Made by a program: the position numbers and the translations under genes
Notes under the pieces: model-generated
What the model saw: only the letters and a program-made list of their open reading frames with translations
Told to the model about the DNA's origin: nothing
The model's database searches: none
Shown: positions 32,719 to 43,799 of the stretch, one piece after another
Layout: every line of letters starts with the position of its first letter
Position numbering within the stretch: the first letter of the stretch is position 1
Source of the DNA: Albula goreensis
Lineage: Eukaryota; Chordata; Actinopteri; Albuliformes; Albulidae
NCBI GenBank assembly: GCA_022829145.1
Contig: CM040746.1
Location: 31,911,712-31,975,711, forward strand
Length of the DNA: 64,000 nucleotides
Direction: 5' to 3'

Positions 32719-34308
32719 TTTACCCCGAGAGAACATCAGTCAGCAGTCTTTTTTTACATTTAGAGAACAACACTCATTTTGACATCATGAAAACAGCACC
32801 CTCTCTCGTAAGGTGACAGAAAATACTTTCCATTCCATGCTAAGAGAATAATTCTGTCTTGAATACTGGATGAGCGACTCTTTTACTCTAGGAGATCACA
32901 ACTAGCAGGCTTTATGCTGTATAGTGCAATATTATATATATAATAGTTATAGTGCACTAATTATTACTTGCACAGAATTCCTTCTCAGAAAAACTAATTG
33001 TTGCTGAAAGGGGTGATATTGGACAGTAGGGGGCACTTTGAATCAACAAAGAAATCTGCATTAGGGCAGAGTGATGAGGGACACTGTGCTGTAGGAGACA
33101 TCATCATTTAGATATAATGCTAAACTGGCTAACTGTTGGTATTAAAGATCCCATGGCATTTATTGAAAAGAGCAGGGGAATAGGGAGTTCCCTGGTGTCT
33201 TTCCACTACGGCAGATTCAGTCAGCCAATCTAATCAACTCCCAGTTTTATTCAACAAATTAAATTCCATCCTTCCATCCCAGGTGATGTGTGATGAGTTT
33301 TCTGGAACAAAATGGCTGCCATGCAACAACAAGCTAAATTGTTCTGAGGCATTCTTTAAATCAAACATCATTACTGCTGTGGTTTTTAAAAGGAGGCTTA
33401 AAATAAGACCACAATATTGCTCTGGGCAATGATTTTACAGTTGAGACACTGTAAAATCATTGTGAATGAAGTAATATTTCTCTTTGTTTTTGGACATAAA
33501 AATTATTCAAAAGTAACATTCAGGCCAGTTCTTGCACAAAGATGCCCGTGTAGCCGAGGCTCAGCTCCCAGCTCAGTCAGCCTTCCCTCCTATCATTTCT
33601 CTTCATGTCTATCTCTCTCAGATTTCCCACTTGACCTAAGCAGAGTCGACTTCCAAAAAAGTACTCACAAATAACATTGAAATTAGGAAATAAAATGGCA
33701 AATTTAAAGGTAATTCATTAAAGGAGCAGAAGATACACAAATTCAGTCCTAATACAGTCCATTTTATGCACTAAAGTTTATGTCTGGTTTATACAGAGCA
33801 CCTTATGGCTGGGAGCATCCTTATACAATAGACATGTATATACATCATTAACAGTTACAGTATACAGTACTTGTTTTCTTTTTAATTACCCAAGGAGAAT
33901 GGATCATTTCTGAATGTCTGGCAGTATATGAGTCTTAGAATGAATGCGCTTTTTTAAAAGCAATTTTCCACCACAGAATCGTCTTTGTATTTTTCAGACT
34001 TTTTAAAGAAGTGCGGTTCAGTCTTTCGTAAATCCTCGCCATTGCCTTTCTTACGCGGGTTAAGAATAACTTTGGCAAGGAAAGGGAAGGGCACTCCCTC
34101 CCTGCTGTGAGTCCTGCTCACATAAAACCCAGTCTTGGCCGTGTCCTTCCTGACTGGGTGCTGTACGTGACACAGAATACATACATTTTACCATGAAACC
34201 AAAAATGGAACTTTTTCCAACTTTTAAAAAGACAGAAGTAAATATTAAATGTGCAATTCAAAATTGTGTACAGCAAAATTGTGTAAGGCAAAAATAGATG
34301 TGCAAGTG
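32719..34308. other. AT-rich non-coding sequence
   Basis: No gene seen. It contains the short perfect hairpin listed separately and TATATATATAATA near 32934. Confidence 0.5.
33427..33462. repeat. Perfect 15-bp inverted repeat, 6-nt loop
   Basis: CAATGATTTTACAGT (33427-33441) is followed after TGAGAC by its exact reverse complement ACTGTAAAATCATTG (33448-33462). It would form a tight stem-loop in either strand. Too short for a standard pre-microRNA. Confidence 0.9.

Positions 34309-34309
<1 letters not shown>

Positions 34310-34345
<36 letters not shown>
34310..34345. repeat. (ATT)12 microsatellite
   Basis: Pure ATT/TTA trinucleotide run of 36 bases. Confidence 0.96.
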
Positions 34346-34987
34346 GTCTTAAATATTTAACAGATTAAGTAAATGTCACTCTGCAGTCTGTGCAGTATGT
34401 GGACCAGCTCTTGCTTCCTACATTAGCCCATAAGGATGCTCTCATGCTAGCAGAATAATCTCTGCATTTGCTTCATGAATGGTAGCTGGTGCTGTGAGCC
34501 ATCATTTTGGGCCTGTCAGTGGGACAGTGGGGCTAATCTCCGTTCCCTGGCTGCAGCAGTGAGGACAGAGAGCGGGATCTGCCCATCTCAGCCGGGTGGC
34601 GGGTTGAGCTCTGAGATCTCAGATCCGGCTCCAGAGACTTCAATGGGAATTCAGTATGCTGCAGTATGTTGTGAAAATATGGGCTGGGGAGGGTGGAACG
34701 AGCCATATATTTTTCAGTGTTCCCGTTTAGGACAATTCTGTGTCTTTTGTGCTGCACTAGGTGAAAACATCTAATGTGTCCAACCGATATTTCTTGGCCT
34801 TTATATTTCTAGATTGGGAACAGTTTAGGAGATGCAAATACTTTTACATTACTGTCATTTCTTTTGTAACCAAAACATCTCCAGTTTAGAATGGAAACAT
34901 GGCTCTTTGCGTCAGTTCTGACCTGAAAAAATTGTTGTACTCAGTTATTTGTCATGCAGAAAGCCAGTCATAGGAAATTACCATGTG
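34346..34987. other. Non-coding sequence
   Basis: No gene seen. GGCGGGTTGAGCTCTGAGATCTC near 34601-34622 loosely resembles the B-box end of the SINE at 46.7 kb, but not well enough to call. Confidence 0.45.
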
Positions 34988-35176
34988 TGATATCCTAAGG
35001 AATCCAAGGATAGCAAATGTGTGAAAGTTTAATGCGTGTTTAATATTTGTACAGTTATGGTGTGTTTTAGCTAACATGCTTTAGTGAGGGTCCATATCTG
35101 TTACCATTTCAAAAACACATCAAGTCCAGATACCCCTGGATATTGACCATATTGAGTGTTTCAATTCAGGGTTAAT
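34988..35176. mobile_element. Dispersed repeat family, copy C
   Basis: Most continuous copy: GATATCCTAAGGAATCCAAGG, TTTAATATTTGTACAGTTATGG, GGTCCATATCTGTTACC, then CAAAAACACATCAAG and GATATTGACC. It matches both parts of copy B in the same order and the end of copy A. About 190 bases. No coding sense and no terminal repeats recognised. Confidence 0.55.
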
Positions 35177-35194
35177 GGATTCAGTTTTGACACC

Positions 35195-35355
35195 ATGGGT
35201 GGTGTGTGTGTGGGTTGGGGGGGTCCTTGTATGTATGTGTATCGCTGAGTGTGTACATGTAACTGGCATATGTCTTCACGTATGGTGAATTCATTTGGGC
35301 TGTGTGTGTGATAGAGAGAGGTGTGTGAGGGATATGTGCATATACATGCAAAGGC

Positions 35356-35428
<73 letters not shown>

Positions 35429-35440
35429 TGTGAGAGTGTG
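35195..35440. repeat. (TG)n microsatellite with degraded left flank
   Basis: Interrupted TG/GGGTTGGGG DNA from 35195, then a pure TG tract at 35359-35420 followed by GGTGTGTGTGTGAGAG. Confidence 0.93.
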
Positions 35441-35648
35441 TCATGTGGGGGTGTGAGGAAACTTTTCAAACTAATCCTGGCATTTTCCACTCTCTCACGG
35501 CTTCACCGCTTCTCCCCACCAAACTCAATGGCACGGCTCCATTCAGCAGGACTTTCTGCATCATTACCCTGCCACAAAGATTCAGAAACTGTTTCATTCA
35601 CTGTCGGGGTGCAGAGAGGGCTCCACAGACCAGGGATTACTGTCAGGA

Positions 35649-35736
35649 GGGGGTGGGGGTGGGGGGGTGGGGGCGGAGGGGCCATGGGGGCCAGCGAGGC
35701 CAGGGGTGCGAGGGTGGGGGGGTGGCGGGTTGTTAA
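35649..35736 (+). other. Strong G-quadruplex cluster
   Basis: 35649-35673 holds G5-T-G5-T-G7-T-G5: four long G runs with single-base loops, the most favourable quadruplex arrangement. More G runs (G4, G5, G4, G7, G3) continue to 35732. Confidence 0.88.
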
Positions 35737-36055
35737 ATGAGCCTGGGGTCTTTTAAGGAGAACGAGTCCTTAACCTCTTCACTGCCAAAATTTTCCAAAA
35801 ACAGAGATCTCAGTGGGAAGCAGGTAGTCCGATTTGACAGTGCAAGCAATTTTGGGCGTGTTCTTGTGTGTGTCGTTGTTGTTATTGTTGTTGTTGTTGG
35901 TAGTAGTAATGGTGGTGGTGGTAGTAGCAGATTTATGACTGATTATTTTCAGAACTGCATCATTTTGTTTAGATGCAGAAGCTCCAGCTAGTGAAATCCA
36001 CAGTAATCATCCACAGGGTTCAGTCGATTCTATCCCTTCTGGCATTTGGGACTGT
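35737..36055. repeat. Non-coding sequence with a compound trinucleotide repeat
   Basis: GTT/TTG repeats at 35872-35900 run into GTA and TGG repeats to about 35930. The remainder is unique non-coding DNA. Confidence 0.75.
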
Positions 36056-36059
36056 TACT

Positions 36060-36170
36060 CCACTCTAGCACTTTATCTCTCTTGTCCCCAGCATGATGCA
36101 CTTTAGTTGTAAGTCGCTCTGGAAAAGAGCATCTGAAAAGTGCCTGTAATGTAATGTCATGTAATGTAAT
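36060..36170 (+). mobile_element. SINE / L2-type LINE 3' tail
   Basis: TAAGTCGCTCTGG-AAAAGAGCATCTG (36111-36136) then AAAAGTGCCTGTAATG and a TGTAATG/TCATG microsatellite tail to about 36168. This closely matches the tail GTCGCTCTGGATAAGAGCGTCTGCTAAATGCC(TGTAA)n that is very widespread in teleosts on SINEs and L2-clade LINEs. The 5' part is not recognisable. Confidence 0.8.
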
Positions 36171-36344
36171 GAAATAGCTAGAACAGGTACACTGTGACCT
36201 CAGTGTTGTAAAGAGATCAGCATGAGTTAAGGAGTTATGGGTTAAGTCCTGCCAGAGATTATTTGAATGAAGATGCAGAATTTCTTCTGCTTTGGTTTCA
36301 GCAGTACAGACTATCCAGTGTTATCTGAGAAGGGCTAGTGTGGG

Positions 36345-36512
36345 GGCAGACTTGTTCTCATCTAATACTAAAACACTAATCAACAATCTAACATCAACCT
36401 GATTGATTGATTGACAAGTAACCAGCCAATCTTGGTCTTCGGTTAAGGCCTTGGTTTGTTTAATTAGTTGCTTTGGTGTTGGGTAGGAAAAGAAGCCTGT
36501 ACACCCACACAT
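36345..36512. mobile_element. Fold-back MITE, hAT-like, copy 2 (degenerate)
   Basis: Left arm TGTTCTCATCTAATACTAAAACACTAATCAAC and right arm AAGGCCTTGGTTTG...AATTAG...GGTGTTGGGTAGGAAAAG-AAGCCTGTACACCC follow the same order as copy 1 at 28.4 kb and the teleost element recalled there. More diverged than copy 1. A poly-A run (36524-36541) directly follows. Confidence 0.5.
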
Positions 36513-36523
36513 GCCTCACTCAG

Positions 36524-36541
36524 AAAAAAAAAAAAAAAAAA
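36524..36541. repeat. A18 homopolymer
   Basis: Eighteen A in a row. Confidence 0.97.
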
Positions 36542-37536
36542 CTGTACATCTTGTTATGAAAACCAAAGTAAAAAAAAATGCAGCATCTTCATTTTTATCA
36601 TTTCAAATATGTCTACTAATTTTATTTTATTTTATACTGAGTTTTATCACTGCGCTTCAGCTGATCTCTTTGCATGACTGTGCTCACAATATGCCTCTAA
36701 ATCAAATGTGAGGGCAGGGGCTACGTTTGAATGTACCGAGGCTGATCCAGTATTGATTTAGGTTCCATGGCACCCTCTCCCATTCTGCCCAGCCCCCCAC
36801 ATTGCCCACTGATCCTCCCCTGTGTGTTCAGCTTAATGTCTTCTGTGTGGCTGCTCCTTCCAGAAACACCCAAAAATAAATAGACTCGGTCCAGTATTTC
36901 TCTGCCCTAGTTCTGTAGTGTCCCTTTGTTGTATGGTTTCTGTCAGAACCTTGATTACAATTCCTGAAGTATCAAGAGCTGTTAATTGTTTTTAATTACA
37001 TGTTTTTAATTCATAATGTGGGATCATTTACACTCAAGATGTCACATTGTGTCAGAAACAGGTACACATGTTACAAAGAGTTAAGGACTCCAATCAGTCA
37101 GATGAGTTGTTGGAATAAAGAAAAAAATATATATACATAAGAATAAAGCTTCCATTTCTGTAACACACGGTGGCAAATAATTCCTAATGACAGAGGTTTT
37201 TCTGCTGCTTTATGGGTAGATTTACAGCTGAACGACTTAAATGCTGAAAGTGTGGACACCTGGCCATTGAAACAAAACCATTTGCTGGAAATGAAGAGGT
37301 CAAACACAAAGCAACTGGTAGTGATGAGCCAAAACCGAATTGTGGTGAAATATGTTTCAGCACAAAATTATGAAACTTAAACACATGTTTTCAACAACCT
37401 TAAGTAAGAGATTTGTTGGAATGAAAACCAGCATGCACAAAGGAAATTCATAGGCAGGGGTGAGAAACACTGGTTTGGACTGGATCTACTAGCTCTCGTT
37501 TTCCACTGCTCTCCTCTCCTGTCTCTCTACCCGCAG
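36542..37536. other. Non-coding sequence
   Basis: No gene seen. AT-rich from 36930, with TGTTTTTAATTACATGTTTTTAATTC near 36985-37010. Confidence 0.5.
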
Positions 37537-37617
37537 TGCAGAGTACCAATGATGCTAATCTCTGCTCTTCTGAAATTCTCGGCAGGTCTGGGAGCTCGGG
37601 AGTGTTTGCTTTGCTTG
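37537..37617 (+). other. Possible 81-nt internal exon (unsupported by homology)
   Basis: A long pyrimidine tract ending in TCTCTACCCGCAG (37524-37536) is a strong acceptor, and CTTG|GTAAGAG at 37617/37618 is a strong donor. The 81 bases between are a multiple of three and open in one frame, giving a Ser/Gly-rich peptide that starts around QSTNDANLCSSEIL. I recognise no domain. It could be a cassette exon of a gene whose introns fill the window, an lncRNA exon, or chance. Confidence 0.2.
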
Positions 37618-39000
37618 GTAAGAGAAGGCGTCATGGTGGGGGGATGGGGGGTAGCCAGTGGACTGAGATCTCAGCCGCTGGCAGCAGATCCTGTGCTGTG
37701 AGTGTATTTCAGCAGGAAAAACGTCCTTCCTTCTGTGACCGCGGCTCAAGACGAAAGAGTGAGGAGGGGGTAACTTTACAGATACATCCCATAATTCCCA
37801 TCACAAAACACAGAGGTTTTATCTGTGACATAAAATAAATCTTCGATGAACTGTATATATCAATATGCACTACTGTTTATATATACAGTTCATGCAATAT
37901 AGCTTACATAGTAAAACACATATTATATCCAAAAACAATAGAAAAAAGTACTGCCTTTGCTTCCCCTGAGAACTTTACTAAAATATTTTGAAGAATAGAA
38001 AGTAGGTGCCAAGTCCATGAAAACAAACAATGAGCCACAGAAATTCAGCTTAAGGAAACTGCTCTTCCTTCACAGATGCTTATTTAAGTTAATTTGTTAT
38101 AACTCTATAACATGTATTGTATATCACTACATGTTGTGTATAATACCTTTTGAAACTGTGTTGTTATCTTAGAATAGATAAAAAATGTAACTCCTTCCCC
38201 ACTTTGTTGAGCCCCTTTAGAGATTATGACACCCACATTTTGATAGGAAACTGGACAACCATTTTGGCTCTGTCAGCCATTGTGGCTCCCTCCCTCCTCC
38301 TTTTCAATCTTTCCAGTGTTTTGCTTTGCTGGGTGAAGATATCAATGCTATAAAACCCTTATTTGCAATGCTGTTGTCATGAGTGGGTCCATATGAGAAG
38401 TACAGAGGGCTAAACAACACCATCTGATATGCAGAGATGGCAGCCATCTTGAATTCTTTCAAGATGAACTATAGTGCAGAGGACTATGGAGTAATGGTTT
38501 TGTTGTTACAGCTTGTGCTTACAGATTGTCATGCGTATAAGTCTTCTCTATCATTCACAATCTTACATTTCCAACATTTAGTTATAAGATATAGGACTAG
38601 ATTCAATCAAATGCATTAAGTCTCTTTAGTATGCAGTTAAATCAAAACAGAATTTTGTTTGCTTAAGGACATATGGTTTTGATTTATACATATATTTTAA
38701 AATAAATTACAAAATACATCACTGTTGGTCTCAAATAAATCATTTTAGAATGTAATATTTAATTTATCCTTAAAGTGTGCTTGATTGAATCCCAGGGTCA
38801 GACCTGCAGTGTTTTTATTCTGTGAGGGTAATGCTGAGAGGTGGCTGTGAGCTCTCTGGGAGGCAGGAGCGATAGACTGATATGAACAGCGTGATTCTGC
38901 AGTGGTTGTAGCTGCGCTGATGTTGTCACAGGCCCTAGCCTGAGAGTGATCTCACTCGCCTCCTGCCCGACTGCACCGAACCAGACAAAGGCAGGACTCT
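37618..39000. other. AT-rich non-coding sequence
   Basis: No gene seen. It contains the perfect hairpin at 37846-37893, listed separately, and strongly AT-rich DNA at 38640-38780. Confidence 0.5.
37846..37893. repeat. Perfect 15-bp inverted repeat, 18-nt loop
   Basis: ATGAACTGTATATAT (37846-37860) and its exact reverse complement ATATATACAGTTCAT (37879-37893). AT-rich stem-loop. Confidence 0.9.
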
Positions 39001-39004
39001 ACCG

Positions 39005-39200
39005 TGAACCCCCTCCTCCTCCTCTTACTTTCACTCTCCTTCATGCTATCTACCCTCCTCTGGTTGCATCTCTTTCTTTCTCTTGTCTTCTTTTCCCTTG
39101 TCTCACTGCCTATTGCCACAGTAGCAACCTCGCCCCTTCAGTCTCTCTCCCTCTTTCTCTGGCTCTCTCTTGCTGCCTCTCTCGCTCTCTCAGCTTTGGC
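39005..39200. repeat. Pyrimidine-rich tract
   Basis: CTCCTCCTCCTC, then CT/TCTTTC-rich DNA with interruptions. Degraded low-complexity sequence. Confidence 0.65.
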
Positions 39201-39879
39201 CCTCACAAAGACCTATTCATCTCCGTGCTGATAATCCCCCCTCTAGTGGCCAGTCTGTTCGGGAGCTTTGCGGCCCCAGAAGACGGCCCTTGCGAAAACA
39301 ATGAAGCATAACACACAGGCTGAAATAATACGAGGAAAAAAACTCTTTATCTAAAGCTGCATATTACATTAATTTAATTAGCATGTTGGTGTTTTTGAAC
39401 CCAAATTCCATTACTCCATTATCTAAGCTGTCTGCCTCAGCAGTAGCAGTAAGGTTACCTTTGGTTGCGTCGTTCTCTCTCTTTCTTTCTTTATTTCTGC
39501 TTTTATCTTTAAATTTTTTGTTACAAGAAGCACTGATGTACTGATGTCTATTATTTAAAAAAAATTGGAAGGAAAATGAGGGGCCAAAGAGAAAGCATAG
39601 TCTTTTATAAGTTCTGATTGAAAATACACCACACAGAAGTTAGAGTAGGGGAGTACATTCATTCTTGAAAAAGAATACAATTTCTGGAATGGGGTTTTCA
39701 AATAACAGGCTTAACAGAGTTGTGGGGAATTTTAGTGGGAGTGTTTAACCCAGAGCTGCAAACTGAAGTCTAAAGAGGTCTGTGAGTTATTTAATTGAGT
39801 TTGAATGTAAGAAAAAAAAAAAAAGTGTTTTAAGACACTCGGTTGAGAGTGGGCTGAAATGAGGGGGTGGTACACTGCG
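39201..39879. other. Non-coding sequence
   Basis: No gene seen. ATTACATTAATTTAATTAGCATG near 39362-39384 offers homeodomain cores. A13 run near 39811. Confidence 0.45.
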
Positions 39880-40010
39880 TACGCAGTATTAACAGAGCAC
39901 TTTGTGTCCACGGCAGCGGCTCCTTGCGTGCGTTTCACATAAATATTTCCACACCTGAATAATGATTTCATTAAGGTTGGTGGGAATAATGGAGATCGGG
40001 AAACACAAAA
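39880..40010. promoter_or_regulatory. Candidate conserved non-coding element
   Basis: Contains GCGTACGCAG, CATAAATATTTCC, CTGAATAATGATTTCATTAAG and GGAATAATGG. Short and repeat-free; weak call. Confidence 0.33.
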
Positions 40011-41280
40011 AATATAAAAAAGCCTTTTTACATAGTTTGGTTTGACTGAAGTGTGGTATTTAACGGCCACTTTTCATTTCCCCCGCTGATAGTCGGGCAT
40101 GGTCACACCATTACCAACGCAATACCAGCAAAGCAGAGATATCCATCCTACTGTAACACCATTTTGGGTGGAGTCAACACATACTGCAATCTGTGGAATA
40201 TTCCTGCGGTAAATCAATCTGACCCAGGTCAACCTATATCTATGGTAGCTTCAGGGGAGTCAAACTAACCAAGAAAACCAATCAAAACCCTCAGAGGACC
40301 TGCTTATTTAACTCAATAGCAACTGCAAATAAAGGCTTAAAAAGATCCTACTGCTAACATTCTACCTTCATGGTACATGTTGGTGTCCTACAACTGACAG
40401 CTATACAGTACATACCTTCAGTGTGTATGTTCTGAAAATCCCAAAATGTATGGGTATGACCAAAATCCTAAATACAAATAAAAAATAATGGGTTTATTTA
40501 AGTAGATTTCCATAAATATGTGGCATTGACACTGATGATAGTGTTACCACATTAATTTTGTCCTGAAAACCGAATTGTGGCATGCAATGACATCTCTTTT
40601 TATTTGCATAAGATGGCTGTAATGTGGACTTAGAGTCACACAAGGGCAAGCCAAAGATATCTGATCTGTTTACATGGGTTTGTTTGTTCGTTTACTTCAT
40701 GTTTCACAGCATGTCCCCTGATGACATAATTACATATGTATCACACACCCTCTCTGACAACAATGGCATTTGTAATCATAGTTTTAAGGGGCCTTGTATC
40801 CATATAATGGCAATAACAGTAATGACAATAATAATTACCACGACAAAGCTAATACTGTGACTAATAACAACAATGATAAAATGCTCACACAAACGGGAGA
40901 TGTTCAAGTATTTATCATCCACTAAAACAGCAGAAAACATTTGGAAATATTTTTGCTCTAATATAAAGGCTAATTCCTTATGAAGTGAAAATCTGTGGCG
41001 CTATAATCAAGGAGTTGGGATGACGAGCGCACATGAATGTGTGCAGGAGCCAGAGGACCTCTTCAGTCAGGGAGGGGGTGAGAGCCCATTTACATGACAG
41101 TGCCATACGCTGAAACACGGCGACATCAAACAGTCAGCGTAATCATCAGACCAGTCTCAGCGCATGCTGATCAATACCACTAACAAGGAAGCGGTGTGTT
41201 TTTAAAGATGAGCAACTGCGGAAAAATTGTGGGCAGCAAAATGGTGCGGAGGTGTGGCACAGAGAAGTGTGCCTTATTTG
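40011..41280. other. AT-rich non-coding sequence
   Basis: No gene or nameable repeat. The small AAT-rich part at 40800-40880 is near-simple sequence. Confidence 0.5.
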
Positions 41281-41283
41281 CGT

Positions 41284-41303
41284 ATGTGTGTGTGTGTGCG
41301 TGA

Positions 41304-41341
<38 letters not shown>

Positions 41342-41388
41342 AGAAGAGAGAGAGAGAGTGAGAGAGAGAGAGAGAGAGAAGAAAGAGA
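41284..41388. repeat. (TG)n then (GA)n compound microsatellite
   Basis: Short TG run, then about 85 bases of GA with AAGAG interruptions. Confidence 0.95.
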
Positions 41389-41699
41389 TTGTTATCTTTT
41401 ACTACCCTTTCTTTTGACAAATTCCTTACTTTAGCAACGCTTTGTAATTTATTGATTTATTGGCATGTCAATAAAGCATATTTGCATCTGAGGCAGTGTG
41501 TTTATTCGAGTGAATATTTGTCTGTATTGGACAGCCATTCTGAGGGGGGCAGCACTGCTCTCTTTCCAGCAAGTGCACAGCCATAACTGCCAAACGGTAC
41601 TTTCTCATTGACACTTACACCTTTCACCAAAACACTTAACTGTTATGTAACTCGCTCTCACAATCACTGCACACAAAGCTGCCAATACATCTTAAAGAT
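41389..41699. other. Non-coding sequence
   Basis: No gene seen. A POU octamer ATTTGCAT lies at 41480-41487. Confidence 0.5.
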
Positions 41700-41815
41700 C
41701 TCCAGTTTGTATAGTAGAAGCAGAGACCCGTGGAGTGGTGACCACATTAGGCATAGCGCTAGACACTCTCTTGGTCTGAATGGCCTGTTCTCCTCATAAA
41801 GCATTCTTATATTCC
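41700..41815 (+). mobile_element. Possible non-LTR retrotransposon 3' fragment
   Basis: GCTAGACACTCTCTTGGTCTG, then AATGGCCTGTTCTCCTC, then ATAAAGCATTCTTATATTC. This wording recalls the 3' ends of fish LINEs (...GAATGGCCTGTTCTCGTC...TTCTTATGTTCTTATG). It is a memory-based match to a short, decayed segment; the LINE clade is not assigned and no reverse transcriptase frame remains. Confidence 0.45.
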
Positions 41816-42905
41816 TAAGCAAACCCATTCATTTGAAAGGACTCCCCTGAAGTAATAGCAGTACTTTTATGCAACCACTAGATGGCAAAAAGGCACTGAT
41901 CAGCAATGAGCAGTAACAGTTCATGTTCTTGCCACATTTATTTCTCATCGGTTATTTCAGACTCCTTTAGTGAATCAAAATTTTGTCACTATGTGGGGTG
42001 GAAATATGAACTGACAGAAAAAAAATCAGTGGTAAAGCTTTAAACATGGACACATTATCTTTATTCAGCTAGCTATGGCTGGACAGTAGTTTCACATTTT
42101 GGATTAATGAGCAAGGTCACACCTATTTCCACCAAACTGGCATAACCTCATTCCCAAGATACTTCATTTCATAAAAGCCTGCAAGGTACAGCTGGCACCT
42201 GCATGCTGGTGTGCATTGTCAAGACAGATATAAAAAACTTGCAATTCCACTTAGAAATGCGAGACTCTGCATAAAAGGCAAACCCTTTGATGATGGAGTT
42301 GAAGGCTTGTGGAGTAGGATCCTGCTGTAGTGCTGGAAGTTGGACACTTGAGCTCCACAAAATGGCAGTGTTGATGCCTTGAATTATAAGGTCCCTTGCT
42401 TGGGGACCTTGTATACATGCATGCAGTTAAAATGCCCAGTGCATTCTCAAGGTGGCCCGACTACCATAAATCACATTTGTCCTGATTTTACCCCAACGCT
42501 ACCCTATCCATCATGAAGTCACCTCTAAACCCTTACAGTGCCACTGATTAGCCCTTAACTGGGCAGTTATCGGTGGTAAAGAGATGTCTTAATATTGCTA
42601 ATAAATTAATAGTTTCTAATCAATTAAGGGCATCTGATTGGATTGGGGGTTCAGGTGGCCAGGTAGGAACCCACTGAACGCCTACTACACTGAAGCGGTA
42701 ATGAGGTGTTTTTAAATTCATCAGTTTTTTTTTATACATCTTTTGCTGCATTCTGGGCCAAGGGTATGCCAGCTGTTGTGCCAAGCTGGGTGGGTGTCAG
42801 GAAACAGGGCTGCTGAGAATTGGGGAGCCCTGAGTGAAGGGCATGGACATGAGCTAGCACTGTGTCCATGTCATTGGCTCCAGGCCCGTCCAATCAATGT
42901 ACAAT
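41816..42905. other. Non-coding sequence
   Basis: No gene seen. The stretch at 42540-42625 (CACTGATTAGCCC, TTAATATTGCTAATAAATTAATAG, ATCAATTAAGGGC) is homeodomain-core-rich and may be a small CNE. Confidence 0.45.
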
Positions 42906-42910
42906 GCTGC

Positions 42911-42966
42911 AAGAGAGAAAGGGAGAGACAAGGAGAGGGAGAGAGAGAAAGAGAGAGAGAGAGAGT
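42911..42966. repeat. (GA)n microsatellite
   Basis: GA/GGGAGA purine tract of about 55 bases. Confidence 0.93.
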
Positions 42967-43799
42967 AATTGGCTTGGCATAAGCACAAAATGATTCACAG
43001 TTGCTCGTCTGCAGGGCTATGATTTTTTTTCAGGAACAGTATTGCTTATTGTTTTTAAGGGATGTCACGAATTATTGGGTCAGTTTGAGGTTATTATATG
43101 ACCTCATTTTGCATGTTTGGTTCATCAGGGTTCATACTGTTCAGCTGGGAGGCTCTGCTGTCTACCACATCTACTCTGAGAAGTTCCCAGGGAAAGTGGC
43201 TACATTTTGTTGCTGTCACTTTTAGGGAAAAAAGCCAGATAAGTCACTAGATCTAATGGCAAAGTCATTACGTTGGCAACGCTGTCCAGAAAACAACAGG
43301 ATGACTCAGGTGGCCTTTCAGCGGGGAAATGAAGATCCTGCAATGAATAGTGGGAAGTCTTAACAATGATTCAACAAGATTACAAATCATTCAATGACTC
43401 TCAGATTCTCAAAGGTACATTTTGCTACCTGGTCTTACGGCAAACAAAACAATTTTGGTGCAATGTTGGCTCATTTCCTTGCCACCAGGTGATTTTGGTA
43501 CTCCTACATGCTAATTTACTAGAATCAGCTGGTGTAACTGACTGTTGCTATGCTCCTCAGTTTTTCTGGATAGAGGTGTACACCGCATTTAATTGTGTAA
43601 CATTCTATGACTATACATAGTCATCCAAATGTCTTTTTTATTTTCCAAACAGCTGTCTGTCATGTTTTGGCCCCATGGATGGAGTGGTCGGGGAAAAAAA
43701 CAGCCTGTGAATTCAAAGTTTATGGTTTTGTTGAATCTCTTTTATTCGCTGATTTGTGTGAAATAAAATAGTAAAAAATTAAATGTCAATAATGTAATT
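42967..43799. other. Non-coding sequence
   Basis: No gene or repeat identified. Confidence 0.5.

Noticed and set aside
34530-34640. Another SINE head (GGCGGGTTGAGCTC...GAGATCTC)
   Set aside because: Only loose resemblance to the 46.7-kb element; no A box could be placed.
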